This document shows positions 1 to 7,706 of a stretch of 64,000 nt of DNA, one piece after another. How positions within the stretch are numbered: position 1 is the stretch's first letter; each line of letters begins with the position of its first letter. The stretch comes from a bacterium. GTDB taxonomy: Bacteria; Desulfobacterota; Desulfobulbia; Desulfobulbales; Desulfobulbaceae. The stretch is from contig JAUNUN010000003.1 of NCBI GenBank assembly GCA_030538155.1, forward strand, positions 1 to 64,000, read 5' to 3'. The notes under the pieces were generated by a model, which ran no database searches, was not told the DNA's origin, and saw nothing but the letters and a program-made list of their open reading frames with translations. The translations under genes were made by a program, and so were the position numbers.

Positions 1-464
1 ATAAGAATCAAGGGGGACAGTAATTTTCTATTGACACTGTCAACCATATCAACGGATTGGAGAGTTATATTCCCACGCTGGAGCGTGGGAACAATCAAAC
101 GGTAGCTGTTTCAGTTGTGTTCAGATGCGGCTTTGCCACATTACCGGTAGCGGCAACATGCCCGTGGAATGGGGCAGCAGAATACAGTCAAGTTTGTAGA
201 CAACTCCTTGTGCGGAAGTGCAATCGATCTGGATAGTTCCAACAAATCAAGTCAAATTGAGGACCTATACCACGGGGATGCAGGTGTCCGCGCCTCAGGT
301 TTTGTGCAACCTGTACGAGTATGCGGCCCGGTAGAGAATGATTCGCAAAAACAAGGCTCCCTTTTGTCGTTATGGTCGGATAAGCTACCCACATTGCGGC
401 GGGTTGAGCTGTCGGACTGTCGGCAGCCCGTCTTTATCCCCAATCAGCTTTAGGGAGGAACAAA
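1..464. other. Leader region without a convincing gene
   Basis: This stretch holds one perfect palindrome (70-91) and otherwise no reading frame I can support. An open frame of 94 codons at 169-453 and two antisense frames exist, but none has a ribosome-binding site or a recognisable protein motif. The first 30 bases resemble sequence found near REP-type repeats, which is only an impression. The right end carries the strong ribosome-binding site (GGGAGGAAC) of the cytochrome gene. Confidence 0.4.
70..91. repeat. Perfect palindrome, copy 1
   Basis: The 22-base arm pair TTCCCACGCT / AGCGTGGGAA around a central GG forms a near-perfect hairpin. The same core recurs at 1138-1161, so it is a dispersed repeat. 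Palindromes of this exact type occur scattered in many proteobacterial genomes. It has no T-run and so is not a classic terminator. Confidence 0.75.
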
Positions 465-929
465 ATGACAAAACGGATTGCCTTGACCCTGATGGCGTTG
501 ATGCTGGTGCCGGCCATGCCGGCCCTGGCCCAGGAGCGCACTTGGCGCAATGACGTCAAGCCGCTCTTTGATGCCAAATGTATCCAGTGCCACGAAGCAA
601 CTGCCCCGGAGTACAATGATTGGGAACTGCTCGGCGATGCCAAGGATGAAACCCCGCCACGCATGGATACCTATCCCCACTTCATGAGTTATGTGGTCTG
701 GCCGGCTACGGGCGCCATGATGCGGCGGCTGGATGACGGCAAAGCCAGCGGCAAGGTCGGCAACATGTATGAGCACCTTGGTGCCGACGACGAGGAGCGC
801 GGTAAAAATCTGCAGGTCATCAAGGACTGGCTTGGCGAAGGTGCCTGGAATATGAACCGCTGGCAGGCCCGCAATGAAGTGCCCGGCGTCAGCAAGGAAC
901 AACTGGAAAAGATTAAGGCGAAATATTGA
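465..929 (+). CDS. Periplasmic monohaem c-type cytochrome
   Basis: The 154-residue product begins with a typical Sec signal peptide (MTKR, a hydrophobic core to about residue 20, cleavage after LAQ near residue 23). A single CxxCH haem-binding motif follows at C39, C42 and H43. The spacing NDVKPLFDAKCIQCH is like that of small class I cytochromes and of the haem domain that precedes some planctomycete-type proteins. It should be exported and carry one covalent haem. It sits alone, with a GGGAGGAAC ribosome-binding site ahead of the ATG and a hairpin beyond the stop. No partner oxidoreductase is adjacent, so its electron donor and acceptor are unknown. Confidence 0.8.
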   Translation: MTKRIALTLMALMLVPAMPALAQERTWRNDVKPLFDAKCIQCHEATAPEYNDWELLGDAKDETPPRMDTYPHFMSYVVWPATGAMMRRLDDGKASGKVGNMYEHLGADDEERGKNLQVIKDWLGEGAWNMNRWQARNEVPGVSKEQLEKIKAKY

Positions 930-975
930 TGAAAACCGGGAATTGATAAGAACCGGGATCTGAGCATAAACAAAC

Positions 976-1006
976 AGGGCGAGATGATCTCTCACCTCGC
1001 CCTTTG
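976..1006 (+). terminator. Probable terminator of the cytochrome gene
   Basis: An 8-bp stem (AGGGCGAG / CTCGCCCT) with a 12-base loop lies about 45 bases after the cytochrome stop. The following T-run is short, so termination strength is uncertain. Confidence 0.45.
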
Positions 1007-1137
1007 ACTTGAGCCGTTTTGTTGCTTGTTCTGCAAGCGCAAAAAATGTAGGTGCAGTTATTGGGCTTCACCCTTTTGGTGAGGCCCAATCTGTTGTGTC
1101 ATTCCAGTTTCTGATCAAAGCCCTATTATATTACATC

Positions 1138-1161
1138 GTTCCCACGCTGGAGCGTGGGAAC
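1138..1161. repeat. Perfect palindrome, copy 2
   Basis: This is a 24-base copy of the element at 70-91, here extended by one matching base on each side (GTTCCC...GGGAAC). It lies between the convergent ends of the cytochrome and glutamate dehydrogenase genes. Bases 3' of both copies are also similar (CAATCAAAC versus CGATCAAAG), suggesting that the repeat unit is larger than the palindrome. Confidence 0.75.
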
Positions 1162-1224
1162 GATCAAAGAGCAGTAAATGCTTGCAGGCATACCTGGGGG
1201 CACGTTCTGCGAGCACTTGCCGGA

Positions 1225-2502
1225 TTACAGGAAGATGCCGCGCAGATCCTCGACATCGGCAACGCGCTGAATCGCGGCCATAAAGGCAGCGCGGCGCATG
1301 TCGACGTTCTTAGTCTGGGCATAGTCCCAGACTCTCTTGAAGTTGCCCTTCATAACGTGCATCAGGCGAGAGTTGTGTTCCTCTTCAGCCCAGAAAAAGC
1401 CCTGCAGGTTTTGCACCCACTCGAAGTAGGAGCCGATAACCCCGCCGGAGTTTGCCAGGAAGTCGGGGACGATGATAACGCCCTTGTCGGCTAAAATTTT
1501 GTCTGCGTCAGGCGTGATGGGGCCGTTGGCGCCTTCAACAATGTATTTCGCCTTGACCTTGTTCGCGTTCTCGTTGTTGAGTACGCCTTCCAGGGCACAG
1601 GGGAAGAGCATGTCGCAATCCACGAGCAGGACATCTTCAAGGCCCAGTTTCTCGCAGCCATCCTCTGCAAAACATTCAAGCATCCTCTTGGGGTGGGACT
1701 GGATCTGCGCGAAGGCCTTATCGATGTCGATACCCTTGGGGGAGTAGTAGGTGCCGGTCACGTCGCTGATTGCCACGATTTTGGCTCCGGCCTCTACCAG
1801 GGTCTTTGCCGTGTAACTGCCGACATTGCCGAAGCCCTGAATGGCGACGCGCACGTCTTCGGGCTTTACTCCCAGGGCCTTCAGAAGCTCCAGACCGCAG
1901 GTCGCCACACCACGACCCGTAGCCTCGGTGCGCCCTTGGGAGCCCCAGTACAGGGGAGGTTTACCTGTGAAGATGCCGGGCTCGATTTGTCCACGCAACT
2001 TGGCCAAAGTATCGGTGAACCAGACCATCTCCTGCTCACCGGTGCCCACGTCAGGGGCGGGAACATCCTGCCAGGTACCGACGATGGGGGCAATGCGGGC
2101 CGCATAGGTACGGGCCAGACGCTCTTTTTCCTTCTTGGAGAGGGTCAGGGGATCGCAACTGATGCCGCCCTTGCCGCCGCCATAGGGAACACCGGCTAAA
2201 GAACACTTCCAGGTCATCAGCATCGACAGGGCTTCGCAACCGTCTGCGTCCACGTCGGGGTGGAAACGGATGCCGCCCTTTGCCGGCCCAAGGGCCGTTG
2301 AGTGTTGGATCCGGAAGCCCTTGAAAACCTGGACAGATCCGTCGTCCATCTCAACAGGAACAGAGACCTCAAGCCTGCGTTCGGAGTGACTCAGCAGGGT
2401 CATGAGTTTCTCCGGCAACCCCATTTCCTCGGCTGCGCCATAAAAGTTCTTCAGCGCGCTATCCAGCAGCTCGTTCGCAGCCGTCCTTCTCGTAACCGAC
2501 AT
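1225..2502 (-). CDS. Glutamate dehydrogenase (Glu/Leu/Phe/Val family)
   Basis: The 425-residue protein has the full length and layout of hexameric glutamate dehydrogenases. The N-terminal dimerisation domain contains GPAKGGIRFHPDV and the catalytic-lysine segment GVPYGGGKGG. The C-terminal Rossmann domain carries GFGNVGS and then VEGANGPITPDAD. It interconverts glutamate with 2-oxoglutarate and ammonia in the cytoplasm. The longest frame starts 23 codons earlier, but MSVTRRTAANE at 2502 has a GGAGGTG ribosome-binding site and matches the usual family start. It appears monocistronic. Cofactor preference (NAD or NADP) cannot be read safely from the sequence. Confidence 0.93.
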   Translation of the reverse strand: MSVTRRTAANELLDSALKNFYGAAEEMGLPEKLMTLLSHSERRLEVSVPVEMDDGSVQVFKGFRIQHSTALGPAKGGIRFHPDVDADGCEALSMLMTWKCSLAGVPYGGGKGGISCDPLTLSKKEKERLARTYAARIAPIVGTWQDVPAPDVGTGEQEMVWFTDTLAKLRGQIEPGIFTGKPPLYWGSQGRTEATGRGVATCGLELLKALGVKPEDVRVAIQGFGNVGSYTAKTLVEAGAKIVAISDVTGTYYSPKGIDIDKAFAQIQSHPKRMLECFAEDGCEKLGLEDVLLVDCDMLFPCALEGVLNNENANKVKAKYIVEGANGPITPDADKILADKGVIIVPDFLANSGGVIGSYFEWVQNLQGFFWAEEEHNSRLMHVMKGNFKRVWDYAQTKNVDMRRAAFMAAIQRVADVEDLRGIFL

Positions 2503-2657
2503 TACAGACACCTCCACAAGTGTTGTTTGATCAAAGATTGTGCATGGAAAAAACAAAAAGAAGTACAACATACTAAGACAACGGAATAAATCAACCAGGA
2601 TACGGCACGGCTATGTTTTCATGGTCATCCTTTTCGTTTCGGGCATAGGAGGAGAAC

Positions 2658-3368
2658 TCACTCCTCTTGATACGACCAGCCGCAATCGTTGTGGTAGACC
2701 ATCAACTTGGTCATGCCGCCATCAACGGTGAGGTTCTGGCCGGTAATGAAGCTGGTTTTCGGGTCACACAAAAAAAGGACCGCATTGACAATGTCTGCCG
2801 GTACACCAACGCGGCGAGCCGGGTGCTGGCAGGCATCAGAGCCTGTGAACACGCTTCCTGTAGTGTCGATCCAACCTGGAGAAATGGAGTTAACCCGCAC
2901 TTTTCCGGCCAGAGTGACGGCCATGGCATGGGTAAGGGCAGTGATGCCGCCCTTGGCAGCGGTGTAGCTTTCCGTGTCTGCCTGGCTCATCAGCCGGCGG
3001 GTGGAGGAGATATTAACAATGCTTGCTTGCGGCCTGAAATGGTCGCGCAAGAGCTTCGTTAAAAGAAAGGGTGCTGCCACGCCGACCCGCAACACATAGT
3101 TGAAATCCTTATAGGAACAGGTGTTGAGGCCCCCGCGAGAAAGACAAGCATTGTTGATGAGATAATCGACCCCGCCATGCTCGGCAATTACCTTGGCGGC
3201 AAAGGCTCGCAGTGTCTTTTCATCGGCAATATCGCCAACAAAGCAGTTGTTCTCCTGCACATCAATGGTACAGACCGCGACACCTTGCGCACGAAAAGCC
3301 TCACATATCGCTCTGCCGATGCCTTGTGCGCCACCAGTTACAACCGCCACCTTTGTCTGATCTGCCAT
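2658..3368 (-). CDS. Short-chain dehydrogenase/reductase (SDR)
   Basis: A 236-residue classical SDR. The cofactor motif TGGAQGIG lies near residue 12, NNA follows after the fourth strand, and the catalytic Ser (NISSTRR) and YxxxK (SYTAAK) are present. The C-terminal half has the usual PGWIDT and the terminal DGG. It is expected to be an NAD(P)H-dependent soluble oxidoreductase. Nothing in the sequence or neighbours fixes the substrate. The start at 3368 (MADQTKVAVVTGG) was chosen because it places the Rossmann motif at the family's usual distance from the N terminus. Confidence 0.88.
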   Translation of the reverse strand: MADQTKVAVVTGGAQGIGRAICEAFRAQGVAVCTIDVQENNCFVGDIADEKTLRAFAAKVIAEHGGVDYLINNACLSRGGLNTCSYKDFNYVLRVGVAAPFLLTKLLRDHFRPQASIVNISSTRRLMSQADTESYTAAKGGITALTHAMAVTLAGKVRVNSISPGWIDTTGSVFTGSDACQHPARRVGVPADIVNAVLFLCDPKTSFITGQNLTVDGGMTKLMVYHNDCGWSYQEE

Positions 3369-3449
3369 TAGATACCTGCACTCTTTGTTATGTGCATGCC
3401 GCTTTAGCTGTTTGGAGCAAGCAGGCATACAATCAGACTACAGACAGAC

Positions 3450-4265
3450 TCATTGACCTTGAACGGCAATTGCCTCAAAGCCATACTCTTTCAAGGTGTT
3501 TTGCCCTTCAGGAGACAGGATGTATAGAGCCAAGCGCCAGGCATCCTCAGCGGCATCTTTTTTTACTATAAGTGCATAGTCTGCACCTACTGAAAGATCA
3601 GTCGGTATGCGAACCACTTGAAGCTTTGAGCTTTTTTCCTGGGCTGCAAGGGCATTGGTACAGTAGGTCAGAAAAACGTCGGCTTTCTTCTGGTCCATAA
3701 CCCAGGCATACTGGTTGTATCCTGCGGGTGCTTTTTCACTGTCTGCACCACCGGTGAGTTTGAGTGCCTTATCAGACAATGTTGAGAAACTCCCTTTTTC
3801 TACCTGTTCCGCTTTTTCAAAGAGTTTCCAGGCATAATCACCACTTGGATCTGCCTTTGGTGTGGAGGTTCCAAGTTTGAGGTTTTCATCTTTAATGCTC
3901 TGTAAAAACGTATCTGTAGTAATTTTAACCTCCGACTGAGCTATGGCACAGAGTTGATTGCGTGTGAACAGAACTACAGGAGATCCCCAGCCGGATGCTG
4001 CCAACTGTTCTGGATGGCTCATATTCGCTGAGGCAAAGACATCCACCTTGGCCCCGTCTTCAATTTCTTGCCTGAGAAGACCACTTGGGCCAAATTTTGA
4101 GACAACTTTAGTGCCGTACTTTTGCTCGTAGCTGGTCGCTACACTCTCCAACGCCTTGTTCAGGCTGCCGGCAGCATACAGGGTGACCGCATCGGCTTGC
4201 GCGAGTGCAGGAGTAAGGACAAGGGCGGCAATAAACAGCAATACAACCGGGGCGTATCTTTTCAT
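3450..4265 (-). CDS. modA: Molybdate-type ABC transporter substrate-binding protein
   Basis: A 271-residue periplasmic binding protein of the ModA family. A signal peptide (MKRYAPVVLLF to ALAQA) is followed by the hallmark YAAGSLNKALE, which contacts the oxyanion, then FGPSGLLRQEI and DVFASAN. It should bind molybdate or tungstate for import. The start at 4265 has an AAGGA ribosome-binding site and gives a proper signal peptide, unlike the longer frame. No permease or ATPase gene (modB, modC) is adjacent, so its transporter must be elsewhere. Close relatives bind other anions, so molybdate specificity is inferred from family only. Confidence 0.87.
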   Translation of the reverse strand: MKRYAPVVLLFIAALVLTPALAQADAVTLYAAGSLNKALESVATSYEQKYGTKVVSKFGPSGLLRQEIEDGAKVDVFASANMSHPEQLAASGWGSPVVLFTRNQLCAIAQSEVKITTDTFLQSIKDENLKLGTSTPKADPSGDYAWKLFEKAEQVEKGSFSTLSDKALKLTGGADSEKAPAGYNQYAWVMDQKKADVFLTYCTNALAAQEKSSKLQVVRIPTDLSVGADYALIVKKDAAEDAWRLALYILSPEGQNTLKEYGFEAIAVQGQ

Positions 4266-4357
4266 TCCAGAATCCTTGGTATTGAGTATTAAGGAATTGA
4301 GGTTCATTTTTTTATGCATCAAAAAAGAGCAACTGCCATGAACCAAAGCCATCATAC

Positions 4358-4392
4358 AAAAAAGCACAGGGCCGATTCGGCCCTGTGCTTTT
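4358..4392 (-). terminator. Rho-independent terminator after the thioredoxin gene
   Basis: A 13-14 bp stem (AAAAGCACAGGGCCG with its complement) and a short loop, followed on the minus strand by a run of six T. It lies about 45 bases past the thioredoxin stop and separates that operon from modA. Confidence 0.85.
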
Positions 4393-4434
4393 CTCTTCCC
4401 TGCGGCGTCAGGAAGAACGCCGGATTACACTACA

Positions 4435-4749
4435 TCAGGCTTCGTTGAGCATCTGCTGAACTTTCGGCTTCTGCTGCAGGCCCTTCACGCGCTTTACTTC
4501 CTCGCCCTTCTTGAACAGCAACAGGGTGGGATAGCTTTCCACCTTGTATTTGGCAGTTGCATCCTTGTTGGCGTCAAAGTCGATTTCGCCGATGCTGACG
4601 CCGTCGACGTCCTTGGCAAGATCCTTCAAAACAAAGCGCAGCATCTTGCAGGGGCCGCAGGTCTTGGAATAGAAAACCACCAGGGCCTTGTCGGCTTTGA
4701 CGACTTCATCGAGTTGTGCGCTATCGAGTTCCAGTACTTCTGTTGCCAT
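4435..4749 (-). CDS. trxA: Thioredoxin
   Basis: A 104-residue single-domain thioredoxin. The active site is the canonical CGPC (SKTCGPCKML, around residues 30-34), with the cis-proline segment YPTLLLFKKG near residue 75. It has no signal peptide, so it is cytoplasmic. It follows thioredoxin reductase by 26 bases in the same direction, so the pair forms a redox operon. The usual WCGPC tryptophan is replaced (TCGPC), a known variation. A strong terminator follows. Confidence 0.93.
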   Translation of the reverse strand: MATEVLELDSAQLDEVVKADKALVVFYSKTCGPCKMLRFVLKDLAKDVDGVSIGEIDFDANKDATAKYKVESYPTLLLFKKGEEVKRVKGLQQKPKVQQMLNEA

Positions 4750-4775
4750 GCAACACCTCCTTGTAATGAGTAAGA

Positions 4776-5708
4776 TTACTTTGTCAGGGATTTCATATAC
4801 CTGGATGCAGCCTGGGCAGCCAAGGCACCGTCACTGCAGGCAGTGACGATCTGACGCAAGACCTTGCTGTTGATATCGCCCGCGCCAAAGATACCGGGCA
4901 CCTTGGTGGCCATCCACTCGTCTGTTTCAATATAACCGAATTTGTTGAGAATGCCCAGCGATTCAAAGGCCTGCGCAGTCGGCTCAAGACCGATGTATTC
5001 AAAGGCGCCGTCTGTTTCCACCACGATTTCCTCGCCGGTCTTGGAGGATTTGGCCCGCACCTTCTCCATGCGCTCGCCGCCGGTGAACTCGATGATATCG
5101 TGCCACTCGTAGATTTTCACATTGGGCATGGCGCGCAGTTTGTCGCAGGCGCTCGGGTCGGCGGTGAGATCCAGCATGGTGATAACCGTCAGCTGCGTGG
5201 CGATGCCGGCCAGGTAGAGGGATTCCTCCACGGCCGAGTTGCCGCCGCCGATAACCACCACCCGCTTGTCGCGATACTGAGCGCCGTCGCAGATGGCGCA
5301 CCAGCTCAGGCTGCCGCCGGCAAAATCTTCTTCGCCCGGTACGCCCAGGCGGCGCGGCATGGTGCCGGTGGCGATAATGACTGTCTTGCAACGAAAGCTC
5401 TGGCCTTCTTCGCAGTGCAGGATCTTGTCGTCGCCGTCCAGCTCAATGCGGTCGACCGTGCCGTAGTCGAACTCCACGCCCATTTCCTGGGTGTGTTCAA
5501 ACATCTTGATCGCAAGCTCAGCGCCGTTGATGGTGCCGGTGGCCGGGTAGTTCTGTACTTCCAGGGTATTGACTACCTGGCCGCCGGGGGCGAGTTTATC
5601 CAGCAGCAAAAGATTGAGATTGGCCCGCTTTGCATAAATTGCAGCGGTCATGCCTGCAGGTCCTGCGCCGATAATCACCAAATCATAGGTTTTGGTTGCA
5701 TCACTCAT
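4776..5708 (-). CDS. trxB: Thioredoxin-disulfide reductase
   Basis: A 310-residue flavoenzyme of standard TrxB length. The N-terminal FAD motif is GAGPAGMTAA, the redox-active disulfide lies in SWCAICDGA, the NADPH site is GGGNSAVEES, and the C-terminal FAD motif GIFGAGDI is present. It passes electrons from NADPH through FAD to the thioredoxin encoded immediately downstream. The gene follows the aryl-sulfate sulfotransferase gene by 74 bases in the same direction, which may be coincidence or co-transcription. Confidence 0.95.
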   Translation of the reverse strand: MSDATKTYDLVIIGAGPAGMTAAIYAKRANLNLLLLDKLAPGGQVVNTLEVQNYPATGTINGAELAIKMFEHTQEMGVEFDYGTVDRIELDGDDKILHCEEGQSFRCKTVIIATGTMPRRLGVPGEEDFAGGSLSWCAICDGAQYRDKRVVVIGGGNSAVEESLYLAGIATQLTVITMLDLTADPSACDKLRAMPNVKIYEWHDIIEFTGGERMEKVRAKSSKTGEEIVVETDGAFEYIGLEPTAQAFESLGILNKFGYIETDEWMATKVPGIFGAGDINSKVLRQIVTACSDGALAAQAASRYMKSLTK

Positions 5709-5782
5709 GCCTTGCCTCTTTGTCCGTTACTATGAATGAAGGGGGAAAACGATCGCCTTCCCCCATGAAATGATGATGTCGA

Positions 5783-7657
5783 TTACAGAGCCACTTTTAC
5801 CCCGGTTTCATACTTTTTGTCATCAACAATCAGCTTTAAGGCATAGTCGCCGGCCAGACCCTTGCGGCTGACCGGGAATTCCACCGCCCGCTCGTCGGCC
5901 TCCTGGAAGGTGCCCACGCACATGGCCAAGAAGGGGCGCTTGGTGGTGGGTACGTAGTAGCCGATGGTGTCTGCGCCCTCTAAAAGCAGCATAACCAGCT
6001 GCCCCTTTTCAAAGGTGGCTTTGAGGATGATGCGGTCTTCTTCCAGGCCGATCTTCACGTTGTACTGTGCCGGCACCGTGCCGCCGTCTTCAGTTTCCGG
6101 AATGGTGAGGAACTGTTCCGTCTCGCCCAGGTCGCCCAAAAGCTCGCCCTTACCGAAGCTGAGCACATCTTCCTTGCAGTAGGGTTGCAGCTTTTCGGCG
6201 CGGTAGTAGTTGGCGGGCAGGTGCATCTCATAGAGGATGACATCGTCCTTGAGTTCAACCGTTACCGAGTTGAGCACCAGGTCTTTTTCATCGTCGCCGC
6301 GAACCTGCGCCGGCGGCTTGTTCAAGGTTTCGCCCTTGAAACGGCCGATGCCGCCGGAGTGCACCATGTAGTGGCCTTCGCCGTAGTATTCCACGTTGCA
6401 GATATAGGTGGAGAAAAAATCTTCGCCGCGCTCCTTGCCGAACTGCCAGACCTGCTCGATTTCCATCTTGTCGGTATCGATGCGGTAGCGCACCCCGCGC
6501 GAAAAGTTGTCCTTGGCAGGCACGTAGTTTCCCTTGCGTTTGGCGCGCCAGTGGCCGTTGTCAAAGCACATGATATCGCCGTCGGGGCAGACCACGCAGG
6601 CATGCTGTTCGTACTGCCAGTCGAAGTTTTTTACATCGCCCACGGGCTTGAAAAAGTACTTGTCCACCATGTCCTGGGGCCAGTTGTCCGGGTCGCCGAT
6701 GATCCAGTTGAGCTTGCCGGAATCGTAGTCAATATTGATGACAGCATCCTGGTGACGGCCGGAGAGCGTTAAGCTGTGGGTCTTCTTGTCGTACCAGACC
6801 GCGTTGTTGTGAAACCAGTCGTGCGCGTCCTGAGAGCCTGAGCCGCCCACATCCAGACGGTTCAGCATGGACTCCTGGTAATCCCAGGTTTTGAGGATGT
6901 CGCCGCTCTTGCGGTCTACCAGCACGCACATGTCTTCCACCGTACCCCGGGGCGGATCCTGGGTGAGGATGAGCAGGTTGCCGTCCTCCATTTCAAACTG
7001 GTCGTGGTGATAGCCGCCCGGTATCCGGAACTCCTTGTAGATCTTGCCGATCATACCCATCTCGTAGATGCCGGTGGTGTGGTAGGGCGGCATGAGCAGA
7101 CGATGGGTGCCCACCAGCAGACGACCGTTTTTCACCCGCTTGATGTCAAAGGCGAGGTTGAGGGTGCAGTACCAGCGCGGATCGCCCTTGTAGTCGTATG
7201 CGGCCACTAGGGCAGCGGTGGTGGGGCCGACAAACATGAGGTTGTCTTTGAAGTAATCGGCCGTGGTTTCAACCTTGGTGGGCAGTTTTACGGTGTCGGG
7301 CAGGGCTTCGGTCTTGATGCTGATGGATTTTTTCGCCCCGCTGCCCAGGCTCAGCTCAACCGTGTTGTCGTGGTTGGCGTAGAGCCCGTAGACCGGCACC
7401 ACATGCTCGCCTGCGGCAGGGAAGTCAAAGCACATGTCGCCATCCGCCTCTTTGCCCTTGACGGTAATGCTCAAGGTTTCCGGCTTGTCGGTCTTGAACA
7501 GGATCAGCGCGGTGAGTGGCGCGATCAGATACGGATTGAGTTTGACCAGCGGTTTGTCAAAGCTGTAGCCGCCTTTTTTGTATTCGGCGAGAAAGGCCTC
7601 TTCCGTCTGGTGCTGTTCAGTGATGATGTGGTCGAACTGCTTGAATTTAACGCTCAT
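5783..7657 (-). CDS. assT: Aryl-sulfate sulfotransferase (ASST), no signal peptide
   Basis: A 624-residue protein of the bacterial arylsulfotransferase family, a six-bladed propeller enzyme that moves sulfuryl groups between phenolic donors and acceptors without PAPS. Typical histidine segments are visible: HHDQ near 217, HDWFHNN near 279-285, QHAC at 351-354 and the candidate nucleophile region YMVHSGG near 430-435. Known enzymes such as E. coli AssT are periplasmic and need a disulfide. Here the N terminus (MSVKFKQFDHI) shows no signal sequence, although C354, C357 and C364 cluster near the active site. The family's beta-sandwich N-terminal domain occupies about residues 1-130. Neighbours are anion permeases upstream and trxB-trxA downstream. 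It could act on sulfated aromatics imported by the permeases. Confidence 0.88.
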   Translation of the reverse strand: MSVKFKQFDHIITEQHQTEEAFLAEYKKGGYSFDKPLVKLNPYLIAPLTALILFKTDKPETLSITVKGKEADGDMCFDFPAAGEHVVPVYGLYANHDNTVELSLGSGAKKSISIKTEALPDTVKLPTKVETTADYFKDNLMFVGPTTAALVAAYDYKGDPRWYCTLNLAFDIKRVKNGRLLVGTHRLLMPPYHTTGIYEMGMIGKIYKEFRIPGGYHHDQFEMEDGNLLILTQDPPRGTVEDMCVLVDRKSGDILKTWDYQESMLNRLDVGGSGSQDAHDWFHNNAVWYDKKTHSLTLSGRHQDAVINIDYDSGKLNWIIGDPDNWPQDMVDKYFFKPVGDVKNFDWQYEQHACVVCPDGDIMCFDNGHWRAKRKGNYVPAKDNFSRGVRYRIDTDKMEIEQVWQFGKERGEDFFSTYICNVEYYGEGHYMVHSGGIGRFKGETLNKPPAQVRGDDEKDLVLNSVTVELKDDVILYEMHLPANYYRAEKLQPYCKEDVLSFGKGELLGDLGETEQFLTIPETEDGGTVPAQYNVKIGLEEDRIILKATFEKGQLVMLLLEGADTIGYYVPTTKRPFLAMCVGTFQEADERAVEFPVSRKGLAGDYALKLIVDDKKYETGVKVAL

Positions 7658-7706
7658 AATGTCCTCCTGTTGACGTTGATGGCTGTGAAGAAAAGCAAGA
7701 AAAGAA

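Noticed and set aside
169-453. 94-residue frame upstream of the cytochrome
   Set aside because: No ribosome-binding site, no recognisable motif, and two antisense frames of similar size exist.
70-1161. CRISPR array
   Set aside because: Only two palindromic copies about 1 kb apart, with no spacers and no cas genes.
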